From: Deltaproteobacteria bacterium
Lineage (GTDB): Bacteria; Desulfobacterota_D; UBA1144; Nemesobacterales; Nemesobacteraceae
DNA length: 49,155 nucleotides
Assembly: GCA_029262295.1 (NCBI GenBank)
Contig: JAJCZR010000076.1
Coordinates: 1-49,155 of the forward strand
Reading direction: 5' to 3'
Position 1 is the first letter of the stretch; every line of letters begins with the position of its first letter. The position numbers were made by a program, and so were the translations under genes. A model generated the notes under the pieces. The model did no database searches, had not been told where the DNA came from, and was given only the letters and a program-made list of their open reading frames with translations. Shown here one piece after another: positions 17,156-25,580 of the stretch.

Positions 17156-18196
17156 ATGTCTTCATTTAAAACTATTGAATGGAAAAATAATAAGGTTGTA
17201 ATGATCGACCAGAGAAAACTTCCAACTGAAGAAGTTTATATTGAGTGTGATTCTTTTGAGCAAGTAGCTCAATGTATCAAGGATATGGTAATAAGAGGTG
17301 CCCCGGCGATAGGTGTTGCAGCTTCTATGGGCATCGCACTTGGAGCACTTAAAATAAAAACTGATAACAAAGATACTTTTTTAAAATCCCTTGAAAAAAT
17401 TTACTCAACAATCTGGAACACGCGCCCTACAGCAGTAAATCTTTTTTGGGCAATAGAAAAAATGAAAGCAATTGTAAAAGAGAATATTGATAATGAGATA
17501 CCGCAAATAAAAGATATTTTGATTAATAGTGCAATTACAATTTGTAAAGAAGATATAGAGGCATGCATGAGAATTGGTAAATTTGGATCAAAACTCATTG
17601 ATAAAAACTCAGTTGTGCTTACACACTGCAATGCGGGTGCACTAGCAACTGCAGGTTATGGAACCGCACTTGGAGTAATAAGGGCCGCATTTGAAGACGG
17701 AAAAGAAATAAGCGTAATATCTTGTGAAACAAGGCCTTTTCTTCAGGGCGCCCGTCTTACAGCATGGGAACTCAGTAAAGATAATATTCCCGTAAAACTA
17801 ATTACAGATAACATGGCTGGATATTTAATGAGCAAAAACAGGATAGACAGTATTGTGGTAGGGGCAGACAGAATTGCATCAAACGGGGATGTTGCAAACA
17901 AGATTGGCACTTATTCTCTTTCTATCCTTGCAAAACATCATAAGATTCCATTTTATGTGGCAGCGCCAGTCTCAACTATTGATTTTGAATGTAAATCAGG
18001 CGAACAGATACCTATTGAGCAAAGAAACCCAAAAGAGGTAACACATATTAATAATGAGCGAGTGGCTGCAGATGTGGAAGTTTTAAACCCGGCTTTTGAT
18101 ATTACACCAAATGAAAATATCGATGCAATAATAACAGATATGGGGTTATTTAGGCCCAAATATAAAGAAACGCTTGCTAAGCTTAGAAATGGTTAA
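17156..18196 (+). CDS. mtnA: S-methyl-5-thioribose-1-phosphate isomerase
   Basis: MtnA converts methylthioribose-1-phosphate to methylthioribulose-1-phosphate in methionine salvage. Family motifs: VIRGAPAIGVAASMGIALGA, THCNAGALATAGYGTALGV (presumed catalytic Cys), ETRPFLQGARLTAWEL and VVGADRIASNGDVANKIGTY (presumed catalytic Asp in GADR). AAGGTGA lies 3 bases before the ATG; a GTG three bases earlier is the other option. Its 3' end abuts the second DksA-family gene. Other methionine salvage genes are not in the window. The aIF2B-like relatives are less fitting because the MtnA-specific motifs are intact. Confidence 0.94.
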   Translation: MSSFKTIEWKNNKVVMIDQRKLPTEEVYIECDSFEQVAQCIKDMVIRGAPAIGVAASMGIALGALKIKTDNKDTFLKSLEKIYSTIWNTRPTAVNLFWAIEKMKAIVKENIDNEIPQIKDILINSAITICKEDIEACMRIGKFGSKLIDKNSVVLTHCNAGALATAGYGTALGVIRAAFEDGKEISVISCETRPFLQGARLTAWELSKDNIPVKLITDNMAGYLMSKNRIDSIVVGADRIASNGDVANKIGTYSLSILAKHHKIPFYVAAPVSTIDFECKSGEQIPIEQRNPKEVTHINNERVAADVEVLNPAFDITPNENIDAIITDMGLFRPKYKETLAKLRNG

Positions 18197-18673
18197 CTAA
18201 AAAACCCCTCTTTCCATCTCTTCCTGTGCTTCTATAGAGAGAGTTGTGAATGGAAGTGCCCTAAGCCTTTCTTCACCGATTTTCTCACCAGTAACATCAC
18301 AAAAACCGTAAGTACCTTCTTCTATTCTTTTAAGGGCTGCATCAATATGCACAAGTTTATTTCTTTCCCTGTTGGAAAGTGTAAGTGCAAGTTCACGCTG
18401 CCTGTCTTCAGAGGCATGATCGTAAAAATCACCGACATCAAACCTAAGGTGGTCCGACTCTTCTTTTACTGACCTGATCACATCTTTAAGCAGTTCCTTT
18501 CTCATTTGAACCAGCATTTCTTTCATCTCGTTAAGAAAGGGTGAACCGTACTTGTTAGGATCTACTTTTTTATTCGACTTTGCAGATCTTTTAGCATTTA
18601 TTGATTTAGTCGGTGTTTGCTTTTTTGTGCTTTTGGATGTTGATTTTGCTTTTTTTGATTTCTCAGTCGCCAC
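18197..18673 (-). CDS. DksA/TraR family protein lacking zinc ligands
   Basis: 158 residues starting at a GTG with AGGGA upstream. The first 40 residues are Lys/Ser/Thr-rich and probably disordered. The rest matches the DksA/TraR C-terminal region: coiled coil with DHASEDRQRELAL, then GTYGFCDVTGEKIGEERL and LPFTTLSIEAQEE. Three of the four zinc Cys are replaced: only Cys125 is left, with Thr, Ser and Ala elsewhere. Cys-poor DksA forms that fold without zinc are known, so this may be functional. It has a strong promoter of its own and lies tail to tail with mtnA. With the four-Cys protein at 15843 it gives a zinc/non-zinc pair. Confidence 0.86.
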   Translation of the reverse strand: MATEKSKKAKSTSKSTKKQTPTKSINAKRSAKSNKKVDPNKYGSPFLNEMKEMLVQMRKELLKDVIRSVKEESDHLRFDVGDFYDHASEDRQRELALTLSNRERNKLVHIDAALKRIEEGTYGFCDVTGEKIGEERLRALPFTTLSIEAQEEMERGVF

Positions 18674-18708
18674 GTTGATCCCTGTTTGTATTTATTTTGA
18701 GCTAAATT

Positions 18709-18736
18709 AAGATAAAACTATTAATTTTTTTGTCAA
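18709..18736 (-). promoter_or_regulatory. Sigma-70 promoter for the Cys-poor DksA gene
   Basis: On the minus strand: TTGACA (18736-18731), 16 bp, TATCTT (18714-18709), about 35 bp upstream of the GTG. The -35 matches the consensus fully. Confidence 0.65.
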
Positions 18737-18817
18737 GTACTACTATTTTATTTCAGAAAATCTTATTATTTGTATAGAATGTAGATTTGATTCTTATAAA
18801 TAATTGAACCTCAGAAT

Positions 18818-20377
18818 ATGGAAAAGAAAAGAGATCTTTGGCAAACACGCACCGGGTTAATTCTTGCAATGGCGGGTAATGCAATCGGGCTTGGCAATTT
18901 TCTCAGGTTCCCCGTTCAGGCAGCTGAAAATGGTGGGGGTGCATTTATGCTGCCCTATATCATTGCACTATTTCTGATTGGAATCCCTATAATGTGGGTT
19001 GAGTGGGCAATGGGAAGGTATGGGGGAGCTAAGGGACACGGAACAACCCCGGCAATATTCAATATGTTTTGGAAAAGCCCTTTTTCCAAAGTACTGGGCG
19101 TGTTTGGCCTCTGGATACCACTTGTTGTTGCTATTTATTACGTATATATAGAATCTTGGACCCTTGGTTTTTCTCTTCACTTTTTACTTGGTAGCAGCCC
19201 AACAATACCTCAGGATGCAGTAGTTGATGCAAATGAATACGTGAAACCATTTAGCAGCTTTCTTGGAAATTATATTGGCTCTGGGGAAGGAAGTTTTTTC
19301 ACACCGTCAAAAATGGCAATAATAGCTTTTGTTATAACCATATCTGCAAATGTTTATATACTCTTCAAGGGAATTTCAAAGGGAATAGAAAGATTTGCAA
19401 AAATTGCCCTGCCAACTCTTTTCATCCTTGCTATTATAATTTTAATAAGGGTTTTAACTCTTGAAACTGAAAATGGCACCGCTTTTGAAGGATTTAAATT
19501 TCTTTGGACTCCCGACTTTTCTTCACTAAAAAGCCCAAAAGTATGGATTGCTGCAGCAGGTCAGGTGTTTTTCACACTAAGCCTTGGTTTTGGAGCAATT
19601 ATTACCTATGCCTCTTATATACACCAAGATCAAGATATTACCCTTAATGGGCTTACATCTGCGACTTTGAATGAAACTGCTGAGGTATTCCTGGGCGGTA
19701 CAATTGCAATTCCGGCTGCAGTGGCTTTCTTTGGAGTGGCAGGTGCCATAACAATTGCCGAGTCCGGTGCATTTAACCTTGGATTTGTAAGCCTTCCTGC
19801 AATTTTCAGCAGCATTCCGGGAAATGTTCTTGGCATTGAGATGGGTAGAATCTTGGGATTTCTATGGTTTTTTCTTTTGTTTTTTGCAGGCCTTACATCC
19901 TCAGTGGCAATTACACAACCTGTGATCACTTTTTTTCAGGATGAATTTAATATTAATAGAAATAGGGCAGTGATCTATACCGTTTTGATTATCATAGTAA
20001 GTGTGCTCCCAATAATTTTTATAACTCAAGTACTTGATGAGTGGGACTTTTGGGTAGGCACGATAGGAGTTGTAATTTTTGGTCTTATAGAACTAATAAT
20101 GTTTATGTGGGTATTTGGATCAGAAAAAGCCTGGAAGGAAATAAACAGAAAAGGACGAATACAAGTGCCCAGAGTATTTTACTATATTATGAAGTATATT
20201 ACTCCCGTATTCCTTATTACGGTAATCTGCTGGTGGAGTTATGAAATACTTCCCTCTAAACTTGAAAAAACCAGTTGGAATGTGTGGTTAGCCAGAACAT
20301 ATCTGATAGCATTATTTATATTTCTAACAGCATTAGTGTTTATTTCCGACTATAAATTGAAGAAAAATAAGAAATGA
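18818..20377 (+). CDS. Sodium-dependent neurotransmitter-type symporter (SNF/LeuT family)
   Basis: Sodium-coupled uptake of amino acids or similar small molecules through the inner membrane. The first helix is diagnostic: [20 protein letters not shown], with the unwound, sodium-binding part of TM1, followed by [19 protein letters not shown] and [11 protein letters not shown]. About 11-12 hydrophobic helices are visible over 519 residues, the usual size. TM6-region [23 protein letters not shown] and the later [14 protein letters not shown] fit the fold. The substrate cannot be read from sequence. It converges on the hydroxylase gene, with 25 bp between them. Confidence 0.93.
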   Translation: MEKKRDLWQTRTGLILAMAGNAIGLGNFLRFPVQAAENGGGAFMLPYIIALFLIGIPIMWVEWAMGRYGGAKGHGTTPAIFNMFWKSPFSKVLGVFGLWIPLVVAIYYVYIESWTLGFSLHFLLGSSPTIPQDAVVDANEYVKPFSSFLGNYIGSGEGSFFTPSKMAIIAFVITISANVYILFKGISKGIERFAKIALPTLFILAIIILIRVLTLETENGTAFEGFKFLWTPDFSSLKSPKVWIAAAGQVFFTLSLGFGAIITYASYIHQDQDITLNGLTSATLNETAEVFLGGTIAIPAAVAFFGVAGAITIAESGAFNLGFVSLPAIFSSIPGNVLGIEMGRILGFLWFFLLFFAGLTSSVAITQPVITFFQDEFNINRNRAVIYTVLIIIVSVLPIIFITQVLDEWDFWVGTIGVVIFGLIELIMFMWVFGSEKAWKEINRKGRIQVPRVFYYIMKYITPVFLITVICWWSYEILPSKLEKTSWNVWLARTYLIALFIFLTALVFISDYKLKKNKK

Positions 20378-20402
20378 AAAAAATTATAGTAGTAATACCC
20401 AG

Positions 20403-21179
20403 CTATTTTTTATAAAACTCGTTTTCCCACTTTTTTTGCCTTTTATCTGCTTCTTTCATAAAATCAGCATCTCTTGCAACTTTGAGTAAAAAGTTATTAA
20501 GAAGATTAAATGGAAATTTTAGTGGCCTCACAAAATCTACGAAAAGAATTGCTCTAAAACCATCAGTATCATTCCATACTTGATGGTTAAAAGTATCATC
20601 AAATACAATACTTTTTCCTTCTTCCCAAAATCTAATATCATTACCTATCCTTATTCTGCACTGTTCCTTGGGTTCAGGAACAATTAGGCCCAAATGGTAT
20701 CTTAAAACTCCGTTATAAGGTCCTCTATGGGGCGGGATATGCTTTCCTGGGGAAAGTATTGAAAAGAATGCTGTTTTAACATTGGGAATTCTTTTCAGAA
20801 TTCGTACAGTTTCAGGACATCTTTTTGCATTTTCAACAGCTTCATAATCATAACCGAGAAGGAAAAAAGTTTTCCAGTCATTATCCTTATTTATATTTTC
20901 AACTTCAGCTATAATATCCTGAAAATTTGGTAGCTCTGTCCTTCTATTCATTACCTCATCTAACTCTTTTCTGATTAACTGCCATTCTGCCTCAACCTCA
21001 CCTACCCAGGGGAAAGTATCACTATCGTATACAGGCACATCTTTATAGACTGAGAACTTGGAATACAGACGTTCAAGTAAATTTACAAAAAAAGATGAAA
21101 CAGGGTTCATATAGCCCTTTTCAGGTATATCTCTTATAGAATAATCCTTATTAGGGTCAAAAATATTACTATCACTCAT
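20403..21179 (-). CDS. Aspartyl/asparaginyl beta-hydroxylase family dioxygenase (LpxO-like candidate)
   Basis: Fe(II)/2-oxoglutarate-dependent hydroxylase of the AspH/LpxO family. The core motifs are PHRGPYNGVLRYHLGL with the first metal His, RFWEEGKSIVFDDTFNHQVW with the second, and GFRAILFVDFVRPL with the Arg that binds 2-oxoglutarate. The N-terminal 150 or so residues hold helices and a VEAEWQLIRKELDEV stretch typical of the family. Bacterial members hydroxylate lipid A or ornithine lipid acyl chains (LpxO, OlsC) or proteins. The start at 21179 (ATGAGTGA) overlaps the stop of the upstream CDP-alcohol transferase by 8 bp, which indicates coupling and supports a lipid substrate by context (inference). 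Confidence 0.85.
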   Translation of the reverse strand: MSDSNIFDPNKDYSIRDIPEKGYMNPVSSFFVNLLERLYSKFSVYKDVPVYDSDTFPWVGEVEAEWQLIRKELDEVMNRRTELPNFQDIIAEVENINKDNDWKTFFLLGYDYEAVENAKRCPETVRILKRIPNVKTAFFSILSPGKHIPPHRGPYNGVLRYHLGLIVPEPKEQCRIRIGNDIRFWEEGKSIVFDDTFNHQVWNDTDGFRAILFVDFVRPLKFPFNLLNNFLLKVARDADFMKEADKRQKKWENEFYKK

Positions 21180-22521
21180 AAATAACTTCCTCATCTCCAG
21201 ATAAAGCTTTTTGTTTGCTCAAATTTTTGATTCTTATTATATCTTCCAATTGATGTATCAAGAAAAAGGTAAGTCCAAGAGTAGTAAAACCAAGTATGAG
21301 TTTATAACTGCCTGTAATAGCCATAATGAGGAAAGCCATTGAATAAATATTTCTTCTTCCAAGTGGCCTTAGAAGTGCAATTGCTTTTCTGAAAAATGTA
21401 AGTTCATCCTTGTTTACATGTTTATCCACTTGAAAATACGCTACAAGACTGCCTGAATCAGTATATTTAATGAGAAAATAAAATGACCATACAAGAAAAA
21501 ATATGAAAACAAAAATGTTATAGGATCCTAGAATTATTGGAACAGTACTTTTTGTTTGTAGATAATATCCAAGGGGCACACCAATTAAAAAAGAAAGCAC
21601 TGTAAACTGATCACTTACGGTATCAACCCATTGACCGTTTTTAGTTTCCATAAGTTTTATTCTTGCCACTTCTCCATCACACCTGTCAAGCACTGTAGCA
21701 GTCTGCATACATAATGCACCAATAATCGGGTACCCCAATGCATAAAATGGGCCGCATAATACACCAATCAGGTTTATTAACACACTTACCATATTTGGCG
21801 TAAGTGGTGTTTTTATTAGATTTTTGCTTAAAGGTAGTGACATTCTTCCATTAATATTTCTTGCAATCCATCCTGTGGCAGTTTTTCCTACATTCGAAAA
21901 TATGATTTTTTCAGCCTCTTTAACCGACTCTTTGCTGTCAGATAAACGAAACCAATAACCGTCCTTTATATTGATCGCTCTAACATTATCATTATCAATT
22001 TGATTATCTAACCACTCATCAAGTTTTAAACTTTTAATAATTTGGGGGATTTCAGAAGAGAGTGCGGCAAAAACCCCTATTGCCTTACCACCTATATTGA
22101 AGTGGTTGGTTACATTTTCTTTTTCAGTATCGGAGCTCACAAGATAATCAGGGGAGTCATCTGTGAGAACAAATGTCTTGTCTGTTTCTGATTTAATCTC
22201 AGAGAAAAACTTTTCAAGCGAATTTGAAGTAATAATTATATTTGATTCGACAATAAGTGCCCTTTTTGATTTAATATCAGGTATCTGACCCACTTTTAAC
22301 CATTCAACAGTTGAGGTAATTCTTTTATCTTTTTCAATTGATCTGATAATTGGGGAACTGGTGTCATCTGACACAATGTGAAAATGTTTTATACCAGCTC
22401 TTTGGGAGTTAATTATTAATCTTTTGAGTTGTGGAACTTCGGCAACAATTTTATTTTGAAAATTATAAAGGTTTTTGCTATTTATACCAATTCCAGAACA
22501 AACAATTAGAGCATGTTCCAT
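21172..22521 (-). CDS. CDP-alcohol phosphatidyltransferase fused to a degenerate nucleotidyltransferase domain
   Basis: 449 residues. The C-terminal membrane half carries the CDP-alcohol phosphatidyltransferase motif: Asp279, Asp282-Gly283, Ala286-Arg287, Gly296, Asp300 and Asp304, all present, with several helices. The N-terminal 210 residues resemble a sugar/inositol-phosphate nucleotidyltransferase (RAGIKHFHIVSDD, GKAIGVFAALSSEI, then YWFRLSDSKESVKEAEKII), but the nucleotide loop GxGxR is absent (LIVCSGIGINSKN). The whole layout recalls the fused IPCT-DIPPS enzymes that make inositol phosphodiesters. An intact nucleotidyltransferase is the next gene upstream, so this N-terminal half may be a scaffold. 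The product would be a phosphodiester-linked lipid or solute; inositol is a guess. Confidence 0.85.
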   Translation of the reverse strand: MEHALIVCSGIGINSKNLYNFQNKIVAEVPQLKRLIINSQRAGIKHFHIVSDDTSSPIIRSIEKDKRITSTVEWLKVGQIPDIKSKRALIVESNIIITSNSLEKFFSEIKSETDKTFVLTDDSPDYLVSSDTEKENVTNHFNIGGKAIGVFAALSSEIPQIIKSLKLDEWLDNQIDNDNVRAINIKDGYWFRLSDSKESVKEAEKIIFSNVGKTATGWIARNINGRMSLPLSKNLIKTPLTPNMVSVLINLIGVLCGPFYALGYPIIGALCMQTATVLDRCDGEVARIKLMETKNGQWVDTVSDQFTVLSFLIGVPLGYYLQTKSTVPIILGSYNIFVFIFFLVWSFYFLIKYTDSGSLVAYFQVDKHVNKDELTFFRKAIALLRPLGRRNIYSMAFLIMAITGSYKLILGFTTLGLTFFLIHQLEDIIRIKNLSKQKALSGDEEVIYE

Positions 22522-22525
22522 AATT

Positions 22526-23302
22526 CTAGTTTGTTGAATCTACAACTCTCAAAAGTCTCGGAGGATGCTTCTTATTCAAGAACTTGTCTGAATCGTACCT
22601 TGCTTTAAAAAGATCACCTGGATAATCAACATCCATCCAGTATAGATCTTCAATATCAAGGGCCTTAATATTATATCCCTTGTTAATCAGTCTGTGGATT
22701 GAAGATATATACCATTTGCCTTCTGCACCGGGTGTTCTCATCTCTTCTTCAATTGCCCTTTTTATAAGTTCAACACCAGTATCCCTGAAAACCCTTATAC
22801 CAACAGATTCTGCAGAAATATTGCTATTGATCCCCTTACTGATTTTTATAACCTTATCACCCTTGGTTATAACTTTCATATCTTCTTCTTCATAGGAAAA
22901 CTTCTTTTTTATCGGAAGACATACTTTTTCATCCATCATGGAAAGGGCTTTATCAAGAACTTCAATCTCAAAAACATCATCGCCATTCATTACAACGATA
23001 TCTTCATCCATCTCACTTCGTGCAATCCAAAGTGATATAAGACTGTTTGTGGTTTGATAGAAAGGGTTGTACAAAGTTTTTATCTTCATCCCAAGTCCAT
23101 CGTAGTTTCTAAGAAAGTTTTCAACTTTCTCGAAACCAAAACCAACCACAATTACAACTTCATTAATACCACAATCCCTTATGTGGTTTATTTGCTTCTC
23201 AAGTATTGTAGAACCGCCAAGATCAAGTAAACATTTTGGGATATATTGGGTATAAGGATATAGTCTACTGCCTCTTCCGGCTGCAAGTATAATAGCTTTC
23301 AT
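22526..23302 (-). CDS. Sugar/inositol/choline-phosphate nucleotidyltransferase
   Basis: Transfers NMP from an NTP to a phosphorylated alcohol or sugar. The signature MKAIILAAGRGSRLYPYTQ with downstream PKCLLDLGGSTILEKQI is intact. Further motifs are GINEVVIVVGFGFEKV, NSLISLWIARSEMDEDIVVMNGDDVF and WMDVDYPGDLF. The NSL-SLW stretch and overall shape resemble LicC- and IPCT-type cytidylyltransferases more than glucose-1-phosphate enzymes. The ATG at 23302 has AGGAG upstream. It lies 4 bp before the CDP-alcohol transferase, so it probably supplies the CDP-activated head group. It is first in the operon, with a strong promoter at 23407-23435. Confidence 0.88.
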   Translation of the reverse strand: MKAIILAAGRGSRLYPYTQYIPKCLLDLGGSTILEKQINHIRDCGINEVVIVVGFGFEKVENFLRNYDGLGMKIKTLYNPFYQTTNSLISLWIARSEMDEDIVVMNGDDVFEIEVLDKALSMMDEKVCLPIKKKFSYEEEDMKVITKGDKVIKISKGINSNISAESVGIRVFRDTGVELIKRAIEEEMRTPGAEGKWYISSIHRLINKGYNIKALDIEDLYWMDVDYPGDLFKARYDSDKFLNKKHPPRLLRVVDSTN

Positions 23303-23406
23303 CAACCAAACTCCTGATAACTTTTACTATAAAAAATTGATCGCCCCTATAATAGAAGTTAAATTTGAGCTGTATTTCATCTAAATCATTAGGTAATTAG
23401 GTTACA

Positions 23407-23435
23407 TTTATAACCTTACATACTCACAATGTCAA
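23407..23435 (-). promoter_or_regulatory. Sigma-70 promoter with overlapping palindrome, for the head-group cluster
   Basis: On the minus strand: TTGACA (23435-23430), 17 bp, TATAAA (23412-23407). The inverted repeat GGTTA (23400-23404) and TAACC (23411-23415) straddles the -10, a position where a repressor would block RNA polymerase. The predicted leader is about 95 nt. A further TATAAT-like element is at about 23459, and a TATTATAG element near 23350. Confidence 0.65.
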
Positions 23436-23495
23436 CTTTCTATTAAACTCAAATTATACAATATATTTTGGAAAAGTGGCCATTTCTACTATTAT

Positions 23496-23891
23496 TTATT
23501 GATCTGTATTAGCAAGCCGAAGGTTATTCAACTCTGATTTAATGTTTTTTATATTGTTATAATCATCTACATATACAAGTTTTGGAGAATGATTTTCAAA
23601 TTCATCTTCATTATATCTTGCAAAACTGGCAATTATAAGGCAATCACCTTCCCTTGCAAGATGGGCAGCTGCGCCGTTAACGCAGATTGTGTTTGAGCCC
23701 CTATCACCCTCTATTACGTAAGTTGAAAACCTGTGGCCGTTTGTAACATTAAAAATATGCACTTCTTCATATGGAAGTAAATCTGCTGCGTCCATTAAGT
23801 TTCTATCAATTGTAAGGCTGCCTTCATAATCAAGGTCGGCTTCAGTTACAGTGACCCTATGTATTTTTGATTTTAAAAGTACTCTTTGCAT
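23496..23891 (-). CDS. panD: Aspartate 1-decarboxylase
   Basis: PanD makes beta-alanine from aspartate for pantothenate. It is a pyruvoyl enzyme made as a proenzyme that cuts itself at Gly24-Ser25, seen here in YEGSLTID. Lys9 of LKSKIH and the motif [15 protein letters not shown], then [14 protein letters not shown], are also present. At 131 residues it is complete. GGAG precedes the ATG. It is third in panB-panC-panD, 12 bp after panC. Confidence 0.97.
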   Translation of the reverse strand: MQRVLLKSKIHRVTVTEADLDYEGSLTIDRNLMDAADLLPYEEVHIFNVTNGHRFSTYVIEGDRGSNTICVNGAAAHLAREGDCLIIASFARYNEDEFENHSPKLVYVDDYNNIKNIKSELNNLRLANTDQ

Positions 23892-23903
23892 TAAAATCTC
23901 CGA

Positions 23904-24755
23904 TTAAAACTTTATATTATCGATTAATCTGGTTTTATTTATTTTAACTGCTATTACTGCAATGTCTTCTTTGCTGGCAACTGATTTAAGGGCAAGAGAC
24001 TCAGGGTCTCTTATTTCTAGATACTCAATATCATTTATTTTTGCCTCAGAAAGAAAAGTCTTTGCATTATTAACAAGCTCTTTCACATCGGCGCAACCAG
24101 CACTAAAATCATCTTTTATCTTAGTTAAAGATTTATATATAAAAGATGCACGTTTTTTCTCGTTTTGAGAAAGATATTGATTTCTCGAACTCATTGCAAG
24201 GCCACTTGGCTCTCTAAAAATAGGAAGTCCTATTATTTTCACATCGAGGTCAAGATCCAAAACCATTCTCTGGATTATTTTTAGTTGTTGATAATCTTTT
24301 TCCCCAAAAATTGCAAATGAGGGCTTAACAATATTAAGAAGCTTCAAAACTATTGTAGCAACGCCTTTGAAGTGTCCTTCCCTGCTTGCCCCACATAGAG
24401 GTTTTTGAAGTTTATCAACCTCAACAAAAGTCTGAAACCCTTCTGGATAAATACCATTAATTTCGGGACAGAAAATATAATTTACATCGAATTCAGAAAG
24501 TTTTTCAATATCACCTTCAATATCCCTTGTGTATTTTTCAAAATCTTCACTCGGAGCAAACTGGGTTGGGTTAACAAAGATGCTAACAACAGTAATATCA
24601 GCCAGCTCACAGGCTCTTTGCACGAGACTCAAATGCCCTTTATGAAGTGCCCCCATAGTAGGAACAAAAGATATTGTTTTTCCGTTTTTTATATGGGAGT
24701 TGGAAAGTGTTTGCATTTCATTTCCATTACTGACTTTTTTTATATTAGTTGTCAT
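23904..24755 (-). CDS. panC: Pantothenate synthetase
   Basis: Joins pantoate and beta-alanine with ATP. Motifs: SFVPTMGALHKGHLSLVQRA (HxGH nucleotide site), VSIFVNPTQFAPSEDFEKY, AIFGEKDYQQLKIIQRMV and EPSGLAMSSRNQYLS. The length of 283 is typical. Its start overlaps the end of panB by 11 bp, so the two are coupled. Confidence 0.97.
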   Translation of the reverse strand: MTTNIKKVSNGNEMQTLSNSHIKNGKTISFVPTMGALHKGHLSLVQRACELADITVVSIFVNPTQFAPSEDFEKYTRDIEGDIEKLSEFDVNYIFCPEINGIYPEGFQTFVEVDKLQKPLCGASREGHFKGVATIVLKLLNIVKPSFAIFGEKDYQQLKIIQRMVLDLDLDVKIIGLPIFREPSGLAMSSRNQYLSQNEKKRASFIYKSLTKIKDDFSAGCADVKELVNNAKTFLSEAKINDIEYLEIRDPESLALKSVASKEDIAVIAVKINKTRLIDNIKF

Positions 24756-25551
24756 AGCTATTTTCTTTTGAAGGGAAAATAGAACTTTTTACTTCGCTAA
24801 TATAGGAAGACACTGAGTCAGATATAACTTTTCTAATATCCCCATATTTCTTCACAAACTTTGGAAGTGGCTCCTCAGATAAACCGCAAAGATCGTTTAT
24901 TACAAGCACCTGTCCATCACAATCACTTCCAGCACCAATGCCTATTGTTGGAATTTTTAGTGTTTCGGTAATCTCTTTTGCAAGCTTTGAAGGAACGCTT
25001 TCGAGAAGTACAACCGACGCACCCGCCTTCTCTGACAAAACTGCGAGCTGAAGGAGTTTTTTATGATCCTCTTTGCTTTTTCCTTGTAGTTTGTATCCGC
25101 CCATCACATGAACAGACTGTGGGCAAAGCCCTAGGTGTGAGACAACCGGGATACCTGATTTAAAAATTGCATTTATTGTATCAATATATTTTTCATTTAT
25201 CTCCAGTTTTACAGATTCTGCACCACCTTCTTTTACAAGCCTTCCTGCATTTCTTACAGCTTCATCAATTGAGACCTGATACGACATAAATGGCATGTCT
25301 GCCGAGATATGTGACCTTCTTGTCCCACGTGAGACAAGTTTTGTATGGTAGATAATCTCATCAAGTGTAACAGGAAGAGTTGTTTCAAGGCCCTGGACTA
25401 CATTTCCAAGCGAATCACCTACGAGAAGACAATCAACACCAACTTCATCAAGTATTCTGGCAATCGTGGCATCGTATGCAGTAATCATGGCTATTTTCTC
25501 GCCACGATCCTTCATCGCTTTTAAATCTGTTATTCTTATTTTATTTGACAT
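24745..25551 (-). CDS. panB: Ketopantoate hydroxymethyltransferase
   Basis: First committed step of pantothenate synthesis: ketoisovalerate plus methylene-tetrahydrofolate gives ketopantoate. Family motifs: MITAYDATIARILDEVGVD, LLVGDSLGNVVQGLETTLPV (metal and substrate site), ADMPFMSYQVS, and VSHLGLCPQSVHVMGGYKLQG. The length of 268 is usual. It starts 29 bp after rlpA on the same strand and overlaps panC, so rlpA-panB-panC-panD may be one transcript. Confidence 0.97.
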   Translation of the reverse strand: MSNKIRITDLKAMKDRGEKIAMITAYDATIARILDEVGVDCLLVGDSLGNVVQGLETTLPVTLDEIIYHTKLVSRGTRRSHISADMPFMSYQVSIDEAVRNAGRLVKEGGAESVKLEINEKYIDTINAIFKSGIPVVSHLGLCPQSVHVMGGYKLQGKSKEDHKKLLQLAVLSEKAGASVVLLESVPSKLAKEITETLKIPTIGIGAGSDCDGQVLVINDLCGLSEEPLPKFVKKYGDIRKVISDSVSSYISEVKSSIFPSKENSYDN

Positions 25552-25580
25552 GGAGCAATAAATATAAGGAAAGTAGTTAA

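Noticed and set aside
20378-20402. Terminator between the symporter and hydroxylase genes
   Set aside because: The 25-bp gap is AT-rich without a stem followed by T.
25552-25580. Riboswitch ahead of panB
   Set aside because: Only 29 bp separate rlpA and panB, too little for a known riboswitch.
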